Positions 17,384 through 25,907 of a stretch of DNA of 64,000 nt are shown piece after piece. Every line of letters starts with the position of its first letter. The first letter of the stretch is position 1. Position numbers and translations under genes: made by a program. The stretch covers positions 1,288,001 through 1,352,000 of the forward strand of contig NZ_CP026095.1 in assembly GCF_004006295.1 (NCBI RefSeq), given 5' to 3'. Under the pieces are notes generated by a model. That model worked only from the letters and a program-made list of their open reading frames with translations. It did not search any database and was not told the origin of the DNA. The DNA comes from Peribacillus asahii (GTDB taxonomy: Bacteria > Bacillota > Bacilli > Bacillales > DSM-1321).

Positions 17384-17890
17384 ATGGTAAAAATTCGTAA
17401 GGCTTTCAGTGATGAAGTAGAAATGATTCGACAGCAAAGAATAGAGGCATATGAAGAACATGCACAGAGCATCCCAGAAGGACATTGGGAGGCTCTAAAG
17501 AAATCTATCGCGTCAAATGCCGATGAACAGAAGGATGTTGAACTTCTAGTTGCTGAATTAGATGGGGCAGTGGTAGGCAGTGTTGCTCTGTTTCCTGCGA
17601 AATCAGATGCCTATAAAGGACTTGTTGATATGTTAGATTACCCTGAAATAAGAATGCTGGCAGTCACACCACAGTCAAGAGGAAGAGGTGTTGCTGAGGC
17701 ATTAATAAAAGAATGTATTCGTCGAACAAAAGCAAAAGGCTTACAGTTCATCGGTTTACATACGGCAGACTTTATGAAATCTGCTATGCGATTGTATGAA
17801 CGTATGGGCTTTGTACGAATGCCGCAATTTGACTTTCAACCCGCTGATGACGGAATTATTGTAAAGGCATATCGATTATCTATTGAATGA
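17384..17890 (+). CDS. GNAT-family N-acetyltransferase
   Basis: A 168-residue acetyltransferase. I place the start at ATG 17384, after GAGGGGG, rather than at an upstream in-frame GTG (17357). Seen: the acetyl-CoA-binding motif with RMLAVTPQSRGRGVAEAL (Q/RxxGxG/A), and LHTADFMKSAMRLYERMGF near the C-terminus. Substrate cannot be predicted. It is the last chromosomal gene before the island. Confidence 0.88.
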   Translation: MVKIRKAFSDEVEMIRQQRIEAYEEHAQSIPEGHWEALKKSIASNADEQKDVELLVAELDGAVVGSVALFPAKSDAYKGLVDMLDYPEIRMLAVTPQSRGRGVAEALIKECIRRTKAKGLQFIGLHTADFMKSAMRLYERMGFVRMPQFDFQPADDGIIVKAYRLSIE

Positions 17891-17908
17891 AGAATATGGC
17901 AAAAGAAA

Positions 17909-17946
17909 CAGCCCCATGTTTCCTAGTATATAGAAACATGGGGCTG
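17909..17946. terminator. Hairpin between GNAT and the ampS remnant
   Basis: CAGCCCCATGTTTC pairs perfectly with GAAACATGGGGCTG. On the minus strand it is followed by a T-rich tail. It was therefore probably the native terminator of ampS before integration, and may also serve the GNAT gene. Confidence 0.75.
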
Positions 17947-17970
17947 ATGAATTTAATGATATGTTTAATG

Positions 17971-18039
17971 TTAAAACGCCCAATCTCCATTACGGAAGAC
18001 AGGTTCAGCGGTGCCGTCAGCTAGAATGCCATCGATGTT
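17971..18039 (-). repeat. attL with the displaced 3' end of ampS
   Basis: Bases 17971-18009 are identical to 46702-46740. The similarity extends to 18039 with three differences (18010, 18013, 18031), all at third codon positions of the ampS frame. The left copy thus still reads as the C-terminal peptide NIDGILADGTAEPVFRNGDW plus two residues, and beyond it the sequence is unrelated. The element side of attP therefore carries a longer mimic of the gene end than the core needs. Confidence 0.9.
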
Positions 18040-18123
18040 GGCTGAAAACGTTGATATATAAGGGTTTTGTGATTTTTGAATAGAAGGATAAAAATGGATA
18101 AACGCTAGAGAAACTGCTTTTTT

Positions 18124-18163
18124 GTAACCATATGTGACCATTTTTGTGACCACTGCGTGACCA
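18124..18163 (+). promoter_or_regulatory. Integrase arm-type repeats, left end
   Basis: GTAACCA at 18124 is followed by GTGACCA at 18134, 18146 and 18157, spaced 10-12 bases apart. The same heptamer occurs twice at the right end (46638, 46650) with a matching 12-base spacing. I interpret these as arm-binding sites of the tyrosine integrase. Confidence 0.7.
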
Positions 18164-18752
18164 AAGAAAATACAGTTATAATTAGCCTAAACAGTTAATA
18201 AAGTTCCCTTACAATGAGTCTCCCTGAATTAGGAAGGGAGATTTATTTGTATTTATAGCTAATAGGAGAGAAGAAAATTGAACAGTACACTTTTGATTTT
18301 CAAAAGGAACACTCACTATAAAATGGGTGTGTTTCTTTATGGGCGGGTGCTTATGACCATTTCAAGGGAAAGGTGATTCAGTAAAGCTAGTAGCACTGTA
18401 ATCCCCGTAATCTAACCTTGTTTTATCATTAGAGTTTTATTCGCTTGCAGTTGTTACTCAATATTCCCACTCCCACTCTGATAACAATTTAAAAATGAAA
18501 TAATAGTATGCCCCTTTTTCCTAACGTGGTAGGGCTACTATTATGCAAACCAGACTTATTGTAAAACCCTTTTTCTTTGAAAAAGGGTTTTTGAGCGGAT
18601 ATATAAGTATTATCTTTTTATATCCTCCCAAAAAACTATAAAAAGCTGGAAATAACTTTCTCAAATACTCAAGCAACAAGCATTTTTTGTAATTCATATT
18701 TTTCATTTACTGATTTTCTTCTAATTTATTCCATGTGATTTACTCTCTTTTT
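18164..18752. other. Island left-end intergenic region
   Basis: About 590 bases without a convincing gene. It holds a hairpin TCTCCCT/AGGGAGA (18219-18241) with a T-rich tail and a second, bidirectional terminator at 18563. A 32-codon TTG-started frame at 18278 has a fair ribosome site (AGGAGAGAAG) but no recognisable features, so it is not called. Confidence 0.5.
18563..18593. terminator. Bidirectional terminator downstream of the repressor
   Basis: AAAACCCTTTTTC pairs with GAAAAAGGGTTTT, with T runs on both strands. It lies 160 bases after the minus-strand repressor gene. Confidence 0.8.
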
Positions 18753-19352
18753 TTATTTCTCTTCTTCCATCGCTTTAATAAATTTTTTATTCATTATTTT
18801 TTTGTAATCTTTATCGACTGTTGAAAGTATTAATTGCATTTCTGAATAATCTAATTTAGAAAAATTGTTTTCAAAAAGCGAAAAGAGAAAGTCAGACTTT
18901 TCTTCACTTTGAAATAGCTCTATAAAATTACTAATAATAATATCTGCCCGTGAATAATCAAATTGACCAAGAGTTTCTAATTGTTTATCAGCTAATTGTA
19001 GAAATAACTGCTTTTTTCTTTCGACTTCTTCAAACTTTTTACTGTAATAATTAGAATTGATTTTCAATGAAAGTTCTTTATCTAGCTGTATACCTAATTC
19101 TAAATCAGCCTGCTTTTCTTCCTTTGACCTAATATCATAATAATTGAGCATTTTTTTTGCATCTTCTTCAGTAAGACCCAGTTCCATTAATATCTGTAGA
19201 CAAGTTGAATAAGAAGGGTTTTTTATTATGTTCCTTTCTAACTGAGAAACGTAAGTTACGGCTTTTCCAACCTTTTGTGATAAAACCTTAGATGGAATAC
19301 CTACATGTTTTCTTAAACTTTTTAATTCCTCGCCAAAACTAGTTATCTTCAT
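18753..19352 (-). CDS. Xre-family helix-turn-helix repressor of the island
   Basis: A 199-residue protein with an N-terminal HTH: LKSLRKHVGIPSKVLSQKVG (helices 1-2) then AVTYVSQLERN, the recognition helix. A long Lys/Glu-rich helical C-terminal part follows, suited to dimerisation. I choose the ATG at 19352, eight bases after GGAG, rather than an upstream GTG. It is divergent from the rest of the island; its own promoter and the opposite one overlap four GTAGCAT half-sites. I infer that it represses the integrative element in a phage-like manner. Confidence 0.85.
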   Translation of the reverse strand: MKITSFGEELKSLRKHVGIPSKVLSQKVGKAVTYVSQLERNIIKNPSYSTCLQILMELGLTEEDAKKMLNYYDIRSKEEKQADLELGIQLDKELSLKINSNYYSKKFEEVERKKQLFLQLADKQLETLGQFDYSRADIIISNFIELFQSEEKSDFLFSLFENNFSKLDYSEMQLILSTVDKDYKKIMNKKFIKAMEEEK

Positions 19353-19383
19353 CTTGCACACTCCAATTGTGTTATTTATTAAT

Positions 19384-19460
19384 ATTGTAGCATATAAGTA
19401 GTATTATTTCAATTTTATGTAGCATATAAACTTTACTTTATGCTACTTTCATGCTACAAT
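19384..19460. promoter_or_regulatory. Divergent promoters with four operator half-sites
   Basis: Leftward promoter: TTGAAA (plus-strand TTTCAA, 19407-19412), 17 bases, TACAAT (plus-strand 19384-19389). Rightward promoter: TTTACT (19432-19437), 17 bases, TACAAT (19455-19460). The heptamer GTAGCAT occurs at 19387 and 19419 and its complement ATGCTAC at 19440 and 19451, so operators overlap both -10 boxes. This is the geometry of a repressor-controlled switch. Confidence 0.75.
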
Positions 19461-19495
19461 GTATTTATAAGCCGACAGAAAGGAGGTGAAGGAAC

Positions 19496-19519
19496 ATGAG
19501 TAGCTTAAGTTTTTTATAG
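19496..19519 (+). other. Seven-codon leader ORF with a perfect ribosome site
   Basis: AAAGGAGGTGA, a near-perfect anti-16S match, is followed by ATG and only seven codons (MSSLSFL) before TAG. It may be a regulatory leader or the stump of a deleted early gene. The next 170 bases up to the primase-like gene show no convincing frame. Confidence 0.4.
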
Positions 19520-19695
19520 CATGTATAGAAATTAATATTGAAATAAAGAAAGCTTATCATGTTGACATGGTTAGGGAAAATTGGTGAATATGCTTATTTT
19601 GAAAAGATACTAGAGAATCGTAGTAATGTGATATAGGGACTTTTTAGAATTACTTAAAAAGCACAAAATAAAAAACAAAGGATAGAGGAGAAAAT

Positions 19696-21564
19696 TTGAA
19701 ATTAATGTTGGATACAATTGAATATCGAAGCAAACCAGTGGGTAAAAGGGCAGGGAGTATAAGCAATAGAATAATTAAAAACCCTGTAGATATTAGTATA
19801 GAAGAATTGGCTAAGAACCTTGTTAAAGGTAAAACTTTTATACCTGCTTATTTTAGGGAAAAGGAAGGGATAATAAAAAGGAATAAAGAATATTGGCATT
19901 CTCAAGAAATTATAGCATTGGACTTTGATGATGGAATGACCTTGGATGAAGCAGTCAAAGAATTTTCAAATACAGCCTGTTTTATATATACTACATTCTC
20001 TCATACAGAAGAAAAACATAAATTTAGAGTGGTCTTTATGCTAGACAGAATAATACATAAGATTGAAGAGTTTGATGAAATTATTAGTGGTCTGATAACT
20101 AAATATCCACAAGCAGATAAGCACTGTACAGACTGTACTAGATTATTCTATGGGGGAAAGGAAATAATTCTACTGAACTATAATAATAGATTAGTGGTAA
20201 ACGATTATGTGAAAAACAATCCCAATGATTCTGGTGGGACAAAGAAGAATCTAGTAATATATCCTGCCAAAAACACCAAACAGATACAAACCAATGAATG
20301 CAAACAAGGCAAAGAAACAGCTGATAACATAGAATTAATACAACAAAGAAATATCAAGGAGTTGCGAGCGAAGATAAGAACCAAACCGAAGATTGTATAC
20401 AATAATTTCGAGCTTTTCAATTACCTAAAACAACAGGATTTACGTGCATATTTAGGAATTCAACATAAACAAAATTTTCTAGACATTTTTCATGAAGAAA
20501 GTAATCCTAGTGCTTCAATATATCAATCCAATAAGGGTAATGAACACCAATTATATAAATGTTTTTCAACAAGTCACCCTTTTGTTGGAACGATTATCCA
20601 AGTAACTGAGCGTTTATTAGAATGCTCCATATTGGAAGTGAAAGCATTTCTAATGGAGTTATATCAAGTGGAAATAAAAGAGAGTGAGCAACAAAAAGAA
20701 TTGAAGTTAGTCATTGATATATATAAGGAGCTTCTTCAATCTGATGATTTAGAAGAGTTGTATCCTAATTTTTATAAAGTGTTTAATAGGTATAATTATT
20801 TGCAAGACATGTATGTGTTGTTGGATTTGGTTAAAGAATATTTACCATCAGGTGAAGACCCAAGATTATTATTTTACCATTCATTAGATACCCTTTCTAA
20901 AAGATTCAATAAGAGTAAAAGTATTACGCATACCAGAATGAATTTTCTTACCTTTTTTGAATTGATTTCGAAATTAAATACTAACGAAATTCCAAAGGAA
21001 CTTTATGATTCTCAGTTGAAATCAAAAAGAAAAAAAGGTCATAAGTATTTAAATTCTACCTACGAATTGAAAATTTATGGTTATGAATTTTTTAATAGAA
21101 TTGATGACATGTGTGCATTGTGGATAGAAAAAGGGTGTACAACAAAAACAATGAATTACGAGGGGATTTTAAGGAATTTTGGAAGAGTTGAAGCCGATAG
21201 GGTTTTTCCTCAAGATAAGGGAAAAGTAATCCCATCACTCAATAAAGAGATTGTACATAGGATACATAAAACAACATTGGAGTTTATAGAATACTATGGA
21301 TGGACAACAGAACAAGAGGTATTAGAAAATGTAACGCTGTATTTTAAAGGTCAAAAAACATTCAAACAAAACCAATTTAAAATCTGTTTTGGCGAATTAC
21401 TAGATGGTTATGACCTCGAAAGAGTCAGGCTAACCAAAGAGTTGAAAGAAAAATTAAAAATAGAAGGTAAGGGTTACGGATTTATAATAAAACGTAGAGA
21501 ATATATCGAAGAAATAATGATTGATACACCAGAAAGTTACGAAAACCATGGAATTTTCGATTAA
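19696..21564 (+). CDS. Primase-polymerase (AEP)-like replication protein
   Basis: A 622-residue protein starting at TTG 19696, five bases after AGAGGAG (an ATG lies at 19705). Residues 68-160 look like an archaeo-eukaryotic primase core: catalytic-type acidic motif IALDFDDG (Asp76, Asp78, Asp79), SHTEEKHKFRVVF (102-114) and DCTRLFYGG. A middle part (about 255-330) with CFSTSHPFVGTIIQVTERLL recalls CHC2-linked primase modules, and the C-terminal 280 residues are unassigned. Such proteins start replication of plasmids, phages and satellites. It is the first large gene transcribed rightward from the switch, consistent with replication after excision. No helicase gene is adjacent. Confidence 0.7.
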   Translation: MKLMLDTIEYRSKPVGKRAGSISNRIIKNPVDISIEELAKNLVKGKTFIPAYFREKEGIIKRNKEYWHSQEIIALDFDDGMTLDEAVKEFSNTACFIYTTFSHTEEKHKFRVVFMLDRIIHKIEEFDEIISGLITKYPQADKHCTDCTRLFYGGKEIILLNYNNRLVVNDYVKNNPNDSGGTKKNLVIYPAKNTKQIQTNECKQGKETADNIELIQQRNIKELRAKIRTKPKIVYNNFELFNYLKQQDLRAYLGIQHKQNFLDIFHEESNPSASIYQSNKGNEHQLYKCFSTSHPFVGTIIQVTERLLECSILEVKAFLMELYQVEIKESEQQKELKLVIDIYKELLQSDDLEELYPNFYKVFNRYNYLQDMYVLLDLVKEYLPSGEDPRLLFYHSLDTLSKRFNKSKSITHTRMNFLTFFELISKLNTNEIPKELYDSQLKSKRKKGHKYLNSTYELKIYGYEFFNRIDDMCALWIEKGCTTKTMNYEGILRNFGRVEADRVFPQDKGKVIPSLNKEIVHRIHKTTLEFIEYYGWTTEQEVLENVTLYFKGQKTFKQNQFKICFGELLDGYDLERVRLTKELKEKLKIEGKGYGFIIKRREYIEEIMIDTPESYENHGIFD

Positions 21565-21772
21565 CCTTAGGTGAAGCTATATAACACAAACCCTAAAGTG
21601 GGAAAACATAATGTTAATCGAGTATTTCAAACGTGAAGGATTTACAGAAATCCAGCTTAATCTGAGCCTAGGAATTTAAGAGGCTTAAAGTGTATTTATT
21701 AATTTTAAAAAAATCAAAGAGGATTAGAGCGGATTTATTATCCTTTTTAGAATGTATATAGGAGTGTTAGTT

Positions 21773-22558
21773 ATGGCAAAAAGAAAATATGACTTAACAG
21801 GTCAAAAAATTAAGATGTTTACAGTTTTAGAACTTAGTAATGAGAAAGATAAGAATGGAAAGAAGAAGTGGAAGTGTCAGTGTGAATGTGGAAATATCAG
21901 ATACATATTAGCCCAAGATTTAATGAGTGAAAAGGGGCAAAAAAGTTGTGGTTGTACGAGTATTCAAAGAATAAGGGAGGCAAGGATGACTCATGGGATG
22001 TCTAAGACAAGATTATATGATATTTGGGTTGCTATGAAAAGCAGATGCACCAATCCTAATAACACTAACTATCACCATTATGGTGGTCGTGGTATCAAAC
22101 TGTGTGATGAGTGGAAAAAATTTGAAAATTTCATGAAATGGGCTTTGGACAATGGTTATAAGGATGATTTATCAATAGATAGAATTGATGTCAATGGGAA
22201 CTATGAATCTTCTAACTGTCAATGGGTTACTCAAAAAGTGCAGATGAATAATACAAGAAGAACAAAAAAACTAACTTACGATGGAGTAACTATGTCAATA
22301 AGCATGTGGGCAGAAGAGCTTGGAATATCCCAGCAAACTTTGACACGAAGAATTAACTCTGGATGGAGTATCGAAAATGCACTAACCACTCCTACAAGAA
22401 AGAATAAAGAGAAAAAGTTAAAGAGCAAATATCTAGGTTGGAAAAGTAACGAGATTATTAGATTTGAATTAGTGAATTTGAGAGGGTTAAAAAAGAAATC
22501 CTTTTACAGTGTATCAGGGAATAGAAGGAACAATGTATACTCCACCTACAAAATATAA
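21773..22558 (+). CDS. Phage-type HNH-like homing endonuclease / AP2-like DNA-binding protein
   Basis: A 261-residue protein; the start is ATG 21773 after AGGAG. Seen: an N-terminal zinc-knuckle-like CQCECGN plus SCGC, then RLYDIWVAMKSRC, YHHYGGRGIKLCDEW and SIDRIDVNGNYESSNCQW. This arrangement is typical of a family of phage HNH-like homing endonucleases whose DRID-N-G-Y-NC-W core forms the nuclease site. The C-terminus has an HTH-like stretch, MWAEELGISQQTLTRRINSG. It is a free-standing gene between two AT-rich gaps and ends at a terminator. It may be a selfish gene rather than a defence gene. Confidence 0.7.
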   Translation: MAKRKYDLTGQKIKMFTVLELSNEKDKNGKKKWKCQCECGNIRYILAQDLMSEKGQKSCGCTSIQRIREARMTHGMSKTRLYDIWVAMKSRCTNPNNTNYHHYGGRGIKLCDEWKKFENFMKWALDNGYKDDLSIDRIDVNGNYESSNCQWVTQKVQMNNTRRTKKLTYDGVTMSISMWAEELGISQQTLTRRINSGWSIENALTTPTRKNKEKKLKSKYLGWKSNEIIRFELVNLRGLKKKSFYSVSGNRRNNVYSTYKI

Positions 22559-22611
22559 TTTTGTTTTTATAGTTGGATGTGATTTTGACCAATAAACAAT
22601 TTCTATAAGCA

Positions 22612-22640
22612 GAACCCCCATTATAGTTGGGGGTTTTAGT
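22612..22640 (+). terminator. Terminator after the HNH-like gene
   Basis: AACCCCCA pairs with TTGGGGGTT, followed by TTAG. Confidence 0.82.
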
Positions 22641-22803
22641 GTATAAAAGAGAGGTTTTATTAAACCAATTATAAACAATACAAGGTTAGTCTAAAGATAG
22701 ATATTAGAAATGTTATGACCACACACAACAACTTAAATGCTTTAGAACCTTCTAAACCGTGTTAATAACAAATTGTTTATATAGATTGAGGAGATGAATC
22801 TAA

Positions 22804-23853
22804 ATGTGTGCTAAAAAAGTAAATGAAGACTTAATTGAAGATAAAAAGCAGGAAGTATTAAATTCTTTAAATAGCATTTTTTCAGTTACTTATGTAAGCG
22901 GAACTAATAATCAATATCAAACGAAATATGTTATTTCGAAGAGATTTAAAAGCACGTACAAAAAGATTCATGGAAAAGGTGCAGAAAGAAATAGAGATGT
23001 CAATTGGAAAGATGACCCTAGAGTATGGATTAATATTCATACAACATATAAAAAGGATGGTTCTGAAGGGTTACTAATACAAATTAAATGTAAATGTTTC
23101 GAATGGTTGGGTGGAAGGAGTAATAACAAAAAGAAATTTGCAGATAAATGGGGGTTTCCTACCAATAATAAGAATATAGAGTATAAAGTGTGCCATGGTA
23201 AAATATTAAACTTATGGGTTATGAACAAGGAGATATTAACTTTTAATCCATCGCAAGATTACTTCAGTTATTTTCTAGAAGAAGCTTACAAAGTATATGA
23301 GTTAAATAGCTTAGAATATAGAATAGAAAATTTAGATGATACTACACTCCTAATTGCGGAAACAAATAAGGATGTCCATTTACAAGAGGAGATGGAAGAT
23401 TATCTTTATCAAAAAGAAGTGCAAGAATCAGTAGGATGGGGCAAAAGAGGAGAAATTGTTGATGTACCAGTAGAAAAACCATTAAGGAGTGATAAAACAA
23501 CCTCTGAAACGTATAAGAGAAATGGGCAAATAGGTAAAATTGCGATAGTGTATGCTGATTTCCTTTGTGAGGTTGATGATAATCACAAAGACTTCACTTC
23601 TAACGTTACAGGTAGGAACTATGTTGAAGCACATCATCTAATACCTATGGAATATCAAGATAGTTTCGATTATAGCATTGATGTTGAAGCAAATATAGTA
23701 AGCTTATGTGTGTCCTGTCATAAGAAATTACATCATGCAATATTTGAAGAAAAAGAACATATCCTAAAACAACTTTATAATAATAGGAAAGCAAGACTAA
23801 AGAGATGTAGAATTAATATTACAGAGGAAATTTTATTAAATTATTATAAGTAA
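22804..23853 (+). CDS. HNH endonuclease with an unassigned N-terminal domain
   Basis: A 349-residue protein. The C-terminal 110 residues are an HNH domain: YVEAHHLIPM (His277-His278) followed by LCVSCHKKLHH (Cys302, Cys305, His306, His310-311). This part is clearly paralogous to the end of the protein at 35733. The N-terminal 220 residues are unlike that paralogue and unassigned; WKDDPRVWINIHTTYKKDG and KCKCFEWLGG could belong to a DNA- or base-recognition domain. HNH enzymes of this EAHHLIP type are common in modification-dependent restriction. No methyltransferase lies nearby. Start ATG 22804 follows GAGGAG. Confidence 0.75.
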   Translation: MCAKKVNEDLIEDKKQEVLNSLNSIFSVTYVSGTNNQYQTKYVISKRFKSTYKKIHGKGAERNRDVNWKDDPRVWINIHTTYKKDGSEGLLIQIKCKCFEWLGGRSNNKKKFADKWGFPTNNKNIEYKVCHGKILNLWVMNKEILTFNPSQDYFSYFLEEAYKVYELNSLEYRIENLDDTTLLIAETNKDVHLQEEMEDYLYQKEVQESVGWGKRGEIVDVPVEKPLRSDKTTSETYKRNGQIGKIAIVYADFLCEVDDNHKDFTSNVTGRNYVEAHHLIPMEYQDSFDYSIDVEANIVSLCVSCHKKLHHAIFEEKEHILKQLYNNRKARLKRCRINITEEILLNYYK

Positions 23854-23907
23854 TTAACCATGTGGTAAATAGCTTCTGGTTACTTTTCTAAAAGGGGAAT
23901 TACTACG

Positions 23908-24942
23908 ATGACTAAAAGAAGAACACATGAAGAATTTGTCGAAAAAGTTAATAACTTGTGTAATGGAGAGTACATCGTCCTTGACGAAGTAAAATACAAG
24001 ACTGCTAGAATCGATGTGTGGTTTAAGCATATGGAAGAATCGTGTGATTTTCACGTATTTCCTGCCACACCTGACAACTTCATGAAAAAGAGCAGAAAGA
24101 TTAAATGCCCTTTATGCTCTAAAAGATTTCAAAATAATAAACTTAGGAAAGGCTATGACAAGCTTGACAAAGAAGTATTTGAGATAGTAGGCGATGAATA
24201 TGAGTTGTTGCGTGATAGAGTCAAGTATAAAAATGCAGACACTAATGTTTGGTTCAAACATAGAAATGAGACTTGTGGATTCCATGAGTTTCTAATGAAA
24301 CCTAAAGTATTTACTAGTCAAAATGGAAGATGTCCAAAATGTGCAGATGCAATGAGGGCGGAGAAGAAAAGAAAAGAAGTGAGTCAGATACTAAAAGAGG
24401 TTTACGATTTAGTATCTGACGAGTATGAAGTACTCTTAGATAGAATTAAATATAAGAATACCACGACAGACATTATGTTTAGACATAATAATAAATCTTG
24501 TAATTTTCACGAATTTCCAATGAGATTAAATAACTTCATTCAAGGTGAGCAAAGATGTCCTCGTTGTAATGAGAAAAAGGGTGAAAGAAGGACAAGGGTA
24601 TTTCTTGAGAAAAATAATGTTAATTATATACACAATTATAGATTTAAAGATTGTAGAGGAAAAAGAAATCCGTTGCCTTTTGATTTTGCAATTTTTGATA
24701 ACGATTTGAATCTAAAGCACTTGGTTGAAGTCGATGGTGAACAACATGAGAAGGCTATCGATTTCTTTGGGGGCGAAGAGAAGTTTCTAGAGAGACAGCT
24801 TTATGACACTACAAAAGATGACTATGCAAAGCGAAAAGAAATACCTTTAACAAGAATTAAATATCAACAATTTGATGAACTAGAGTCGATTTTAGAGATG
24901 ATTATTAATAGCAGTGTTCTGCTCCCGCAACATGTTAAATAA
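23908..24942 (+). CDS. Triple zinc-repeat protein with Vsr-like endonuclease domain
   Basis: A 344-residue protein. Residues about 20-71, 96-146 and 171-221 are three copies of one module: acidic-aromatic start, KYKxxxxxVWFKH, CxFHxF, and a CPxC pair at the end (CPLC, CPKC, CPRC). Residues 228-320 look like a PD-(D/E)xK nuclease of the Vsr/EDxHD type: PFDFAIFDN, VEVDGEQHEKA (Glu274, His280), DTTKDDYAKR and LTRIKY. Related phage proteins are homing endonucleases; a repeat-reader plus Vsr cutter could also target modified or mismatched DNA. ATG 23908 follows AAAAGGGG, 54 bases after the HNH gene, so the two may be cotranscribed. Confidence 0.72.
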   Translation: MTKRRTHEEFVEKVNNLCNGEYIVLDEVKYKTARIDVWFKHMEESCDFHVFPATPDNFMKKSRKIKCPLCSKRFQNNKLRKGYDKLDKEVFEIVGDEYELLRDRVKYKNADTNVWFKHRNETCGFHEFLMKPKVFTSQNGRCPKCADAMRAEKKRKEVSQILKEVYDLVSDEYEVLLDRIKYKNTTTDIMFRHNNKSCNFHEFPMRLNNFIQGEQRCPRCNEKKGERRTRVFLEKNNVNYIHNYRFKDCRGKRNPLPFDFAIFDNDLNLKHLVEVDGEQHEKAIDFFGGEEKFLERQLYDTTKDDYAKRKEIPLTRIKYQQFDELESILEMIINSSVLLPQHVK

Positions 24943-25086
24943 TTTAATGTGAAAATAGTCAATATTAATCGCAAAAAGCTGTTTATTTCTAATCTATGTT
25001 ATAGGAATTGATTTATAAGAAACAAGTAATATACTTGTTACTAGCTATGCATAAAAATTTGCAATTACAAGGAGATTAATGAAGAT

Positions 25087-25548
25087 ATGTCTAATCAACA
25101 TTCCTTTACTATAACAAAGAGCAATAATGAAACTGAAAAAGTTGGTATAAGTTATTTGCAATCTCAAGACGGACGTTTCATTAATCCCGATAAAGAGATG
25201 CGTAAAGTGATATTAGAAAAATTAAACGTTCCTAAAAAATATTATAGAACCTTTGATTTAATCTTTGTAGAAAATATTAAGATGCAAAATGGAGAGGTCA
25301 TTGATAATCCATCAGAAATCACTTTAATAGAACTAAAAACTACTCAAAAGGAGTTGCATAATAATCCCTCAGGTTTCTTTTTTGGAGCTACTGAAAACGA
25401 ATTTGAATTAGCAAAGTTATTAGGTAATCAGTATAAATTTTGTTTTGTTTGTTTACATCCAAACTGCCCTTCATATAAGCTTTTAGCGTTAAGTGAATTG
25501 AATGATATTATTAAAAATAAAAGAATACAATATCAAATAAATCTTTAA
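25087..25548 (+). CDS. Small PD-(D/E)xK nuclease-like protein
   Basis: A 153-residue protein with a plausible PD-(D/E)xK core: YYRTFDLIFVENI (Asp) and, after a strand break, ITLIELKTTQKE (Glu-x-Lys), followed by ENEFELAKLLGNQYKFCFVC, which resembles the later strands of DUF3883-type nucleases. The fold call rests on the pattern alone. ATG 25087 follows AGGAG. Single gene with a terminator behind it. It could be a nuclease or an inactive partner. Confidence 0.55.
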   Translation: MSNQHSFTITKSNNETEKVGISYLQSQDGRFINPDKEMRKVILEKLNVPKKYYRTFDLIFVENIKMQNGEVIDNPSEITLIELKTTQKELHNNPSGFFFGATENEFELAKLLGNQYKFCFVCLHPNCPSYKLLALSELNDIIKNKRIQYQINL

Positions 25549-25557
25549 CATATTAAA

Positions 25558-25595
25558 CAAAGGTATGGTTATACTTAATCCCATACCTTTGTTTA
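25558..25595 (+). terminator. Terminator after the small nuclease-like gene
   Basis: CAAAGGTATGG pairs with CCATACCTTTG, followed by TTTAAG. Confidence 0.75.
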
Positions 25596-25907
25596 AGCTG
25601 TAATATAAATTTTATATTCAAATTCAACCTTGTGCTTGGTAACAATATGCTGAACCCTCTATTTATTGAGAGCTAATGTTATGAATTACCTATAAAATAA
25701 AAGGGAGATGCTACTCATAAGAATAAGGTACAATTTTGGATATTAATTTTAAAAAAGGTCAACGATATTGAAAATATTGTAGTTATTATTTTGATTTATT
25801 AAAGAATCGTAAATAAACCCCATGATTAATCTATAAAATTTAATTTAAGTATTAAGTGAGAATAGATATTTAGGCAAGAGTTTAATAGGAAAAGGGATGG
25901 TTTAATA
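25596..25907. other. Empty intergenic region
   Basis: About 310 AT-rich bases. I see no gene, clear promoter or repeat in it. Confidence 0.5.

Noticed and set aside
18278..18376. 32-codon TTG-started frame with a fair ribosome site
   Set aside because: Overlaps a hairpin-forming segment, low complexity, no recognisable feature; too weak to call.
18521..18706. Minus-strand 61-codon frame in the left-end gap
   Set aside because: It runs through the bidirectional terminator at 18563 and has no convincing features.
19559..19636. 25-codon frame between the leader ORF and the primase-like gene
   Set aside because: Poor ribosome site and too short to judge; could be a remnant of an early gene.
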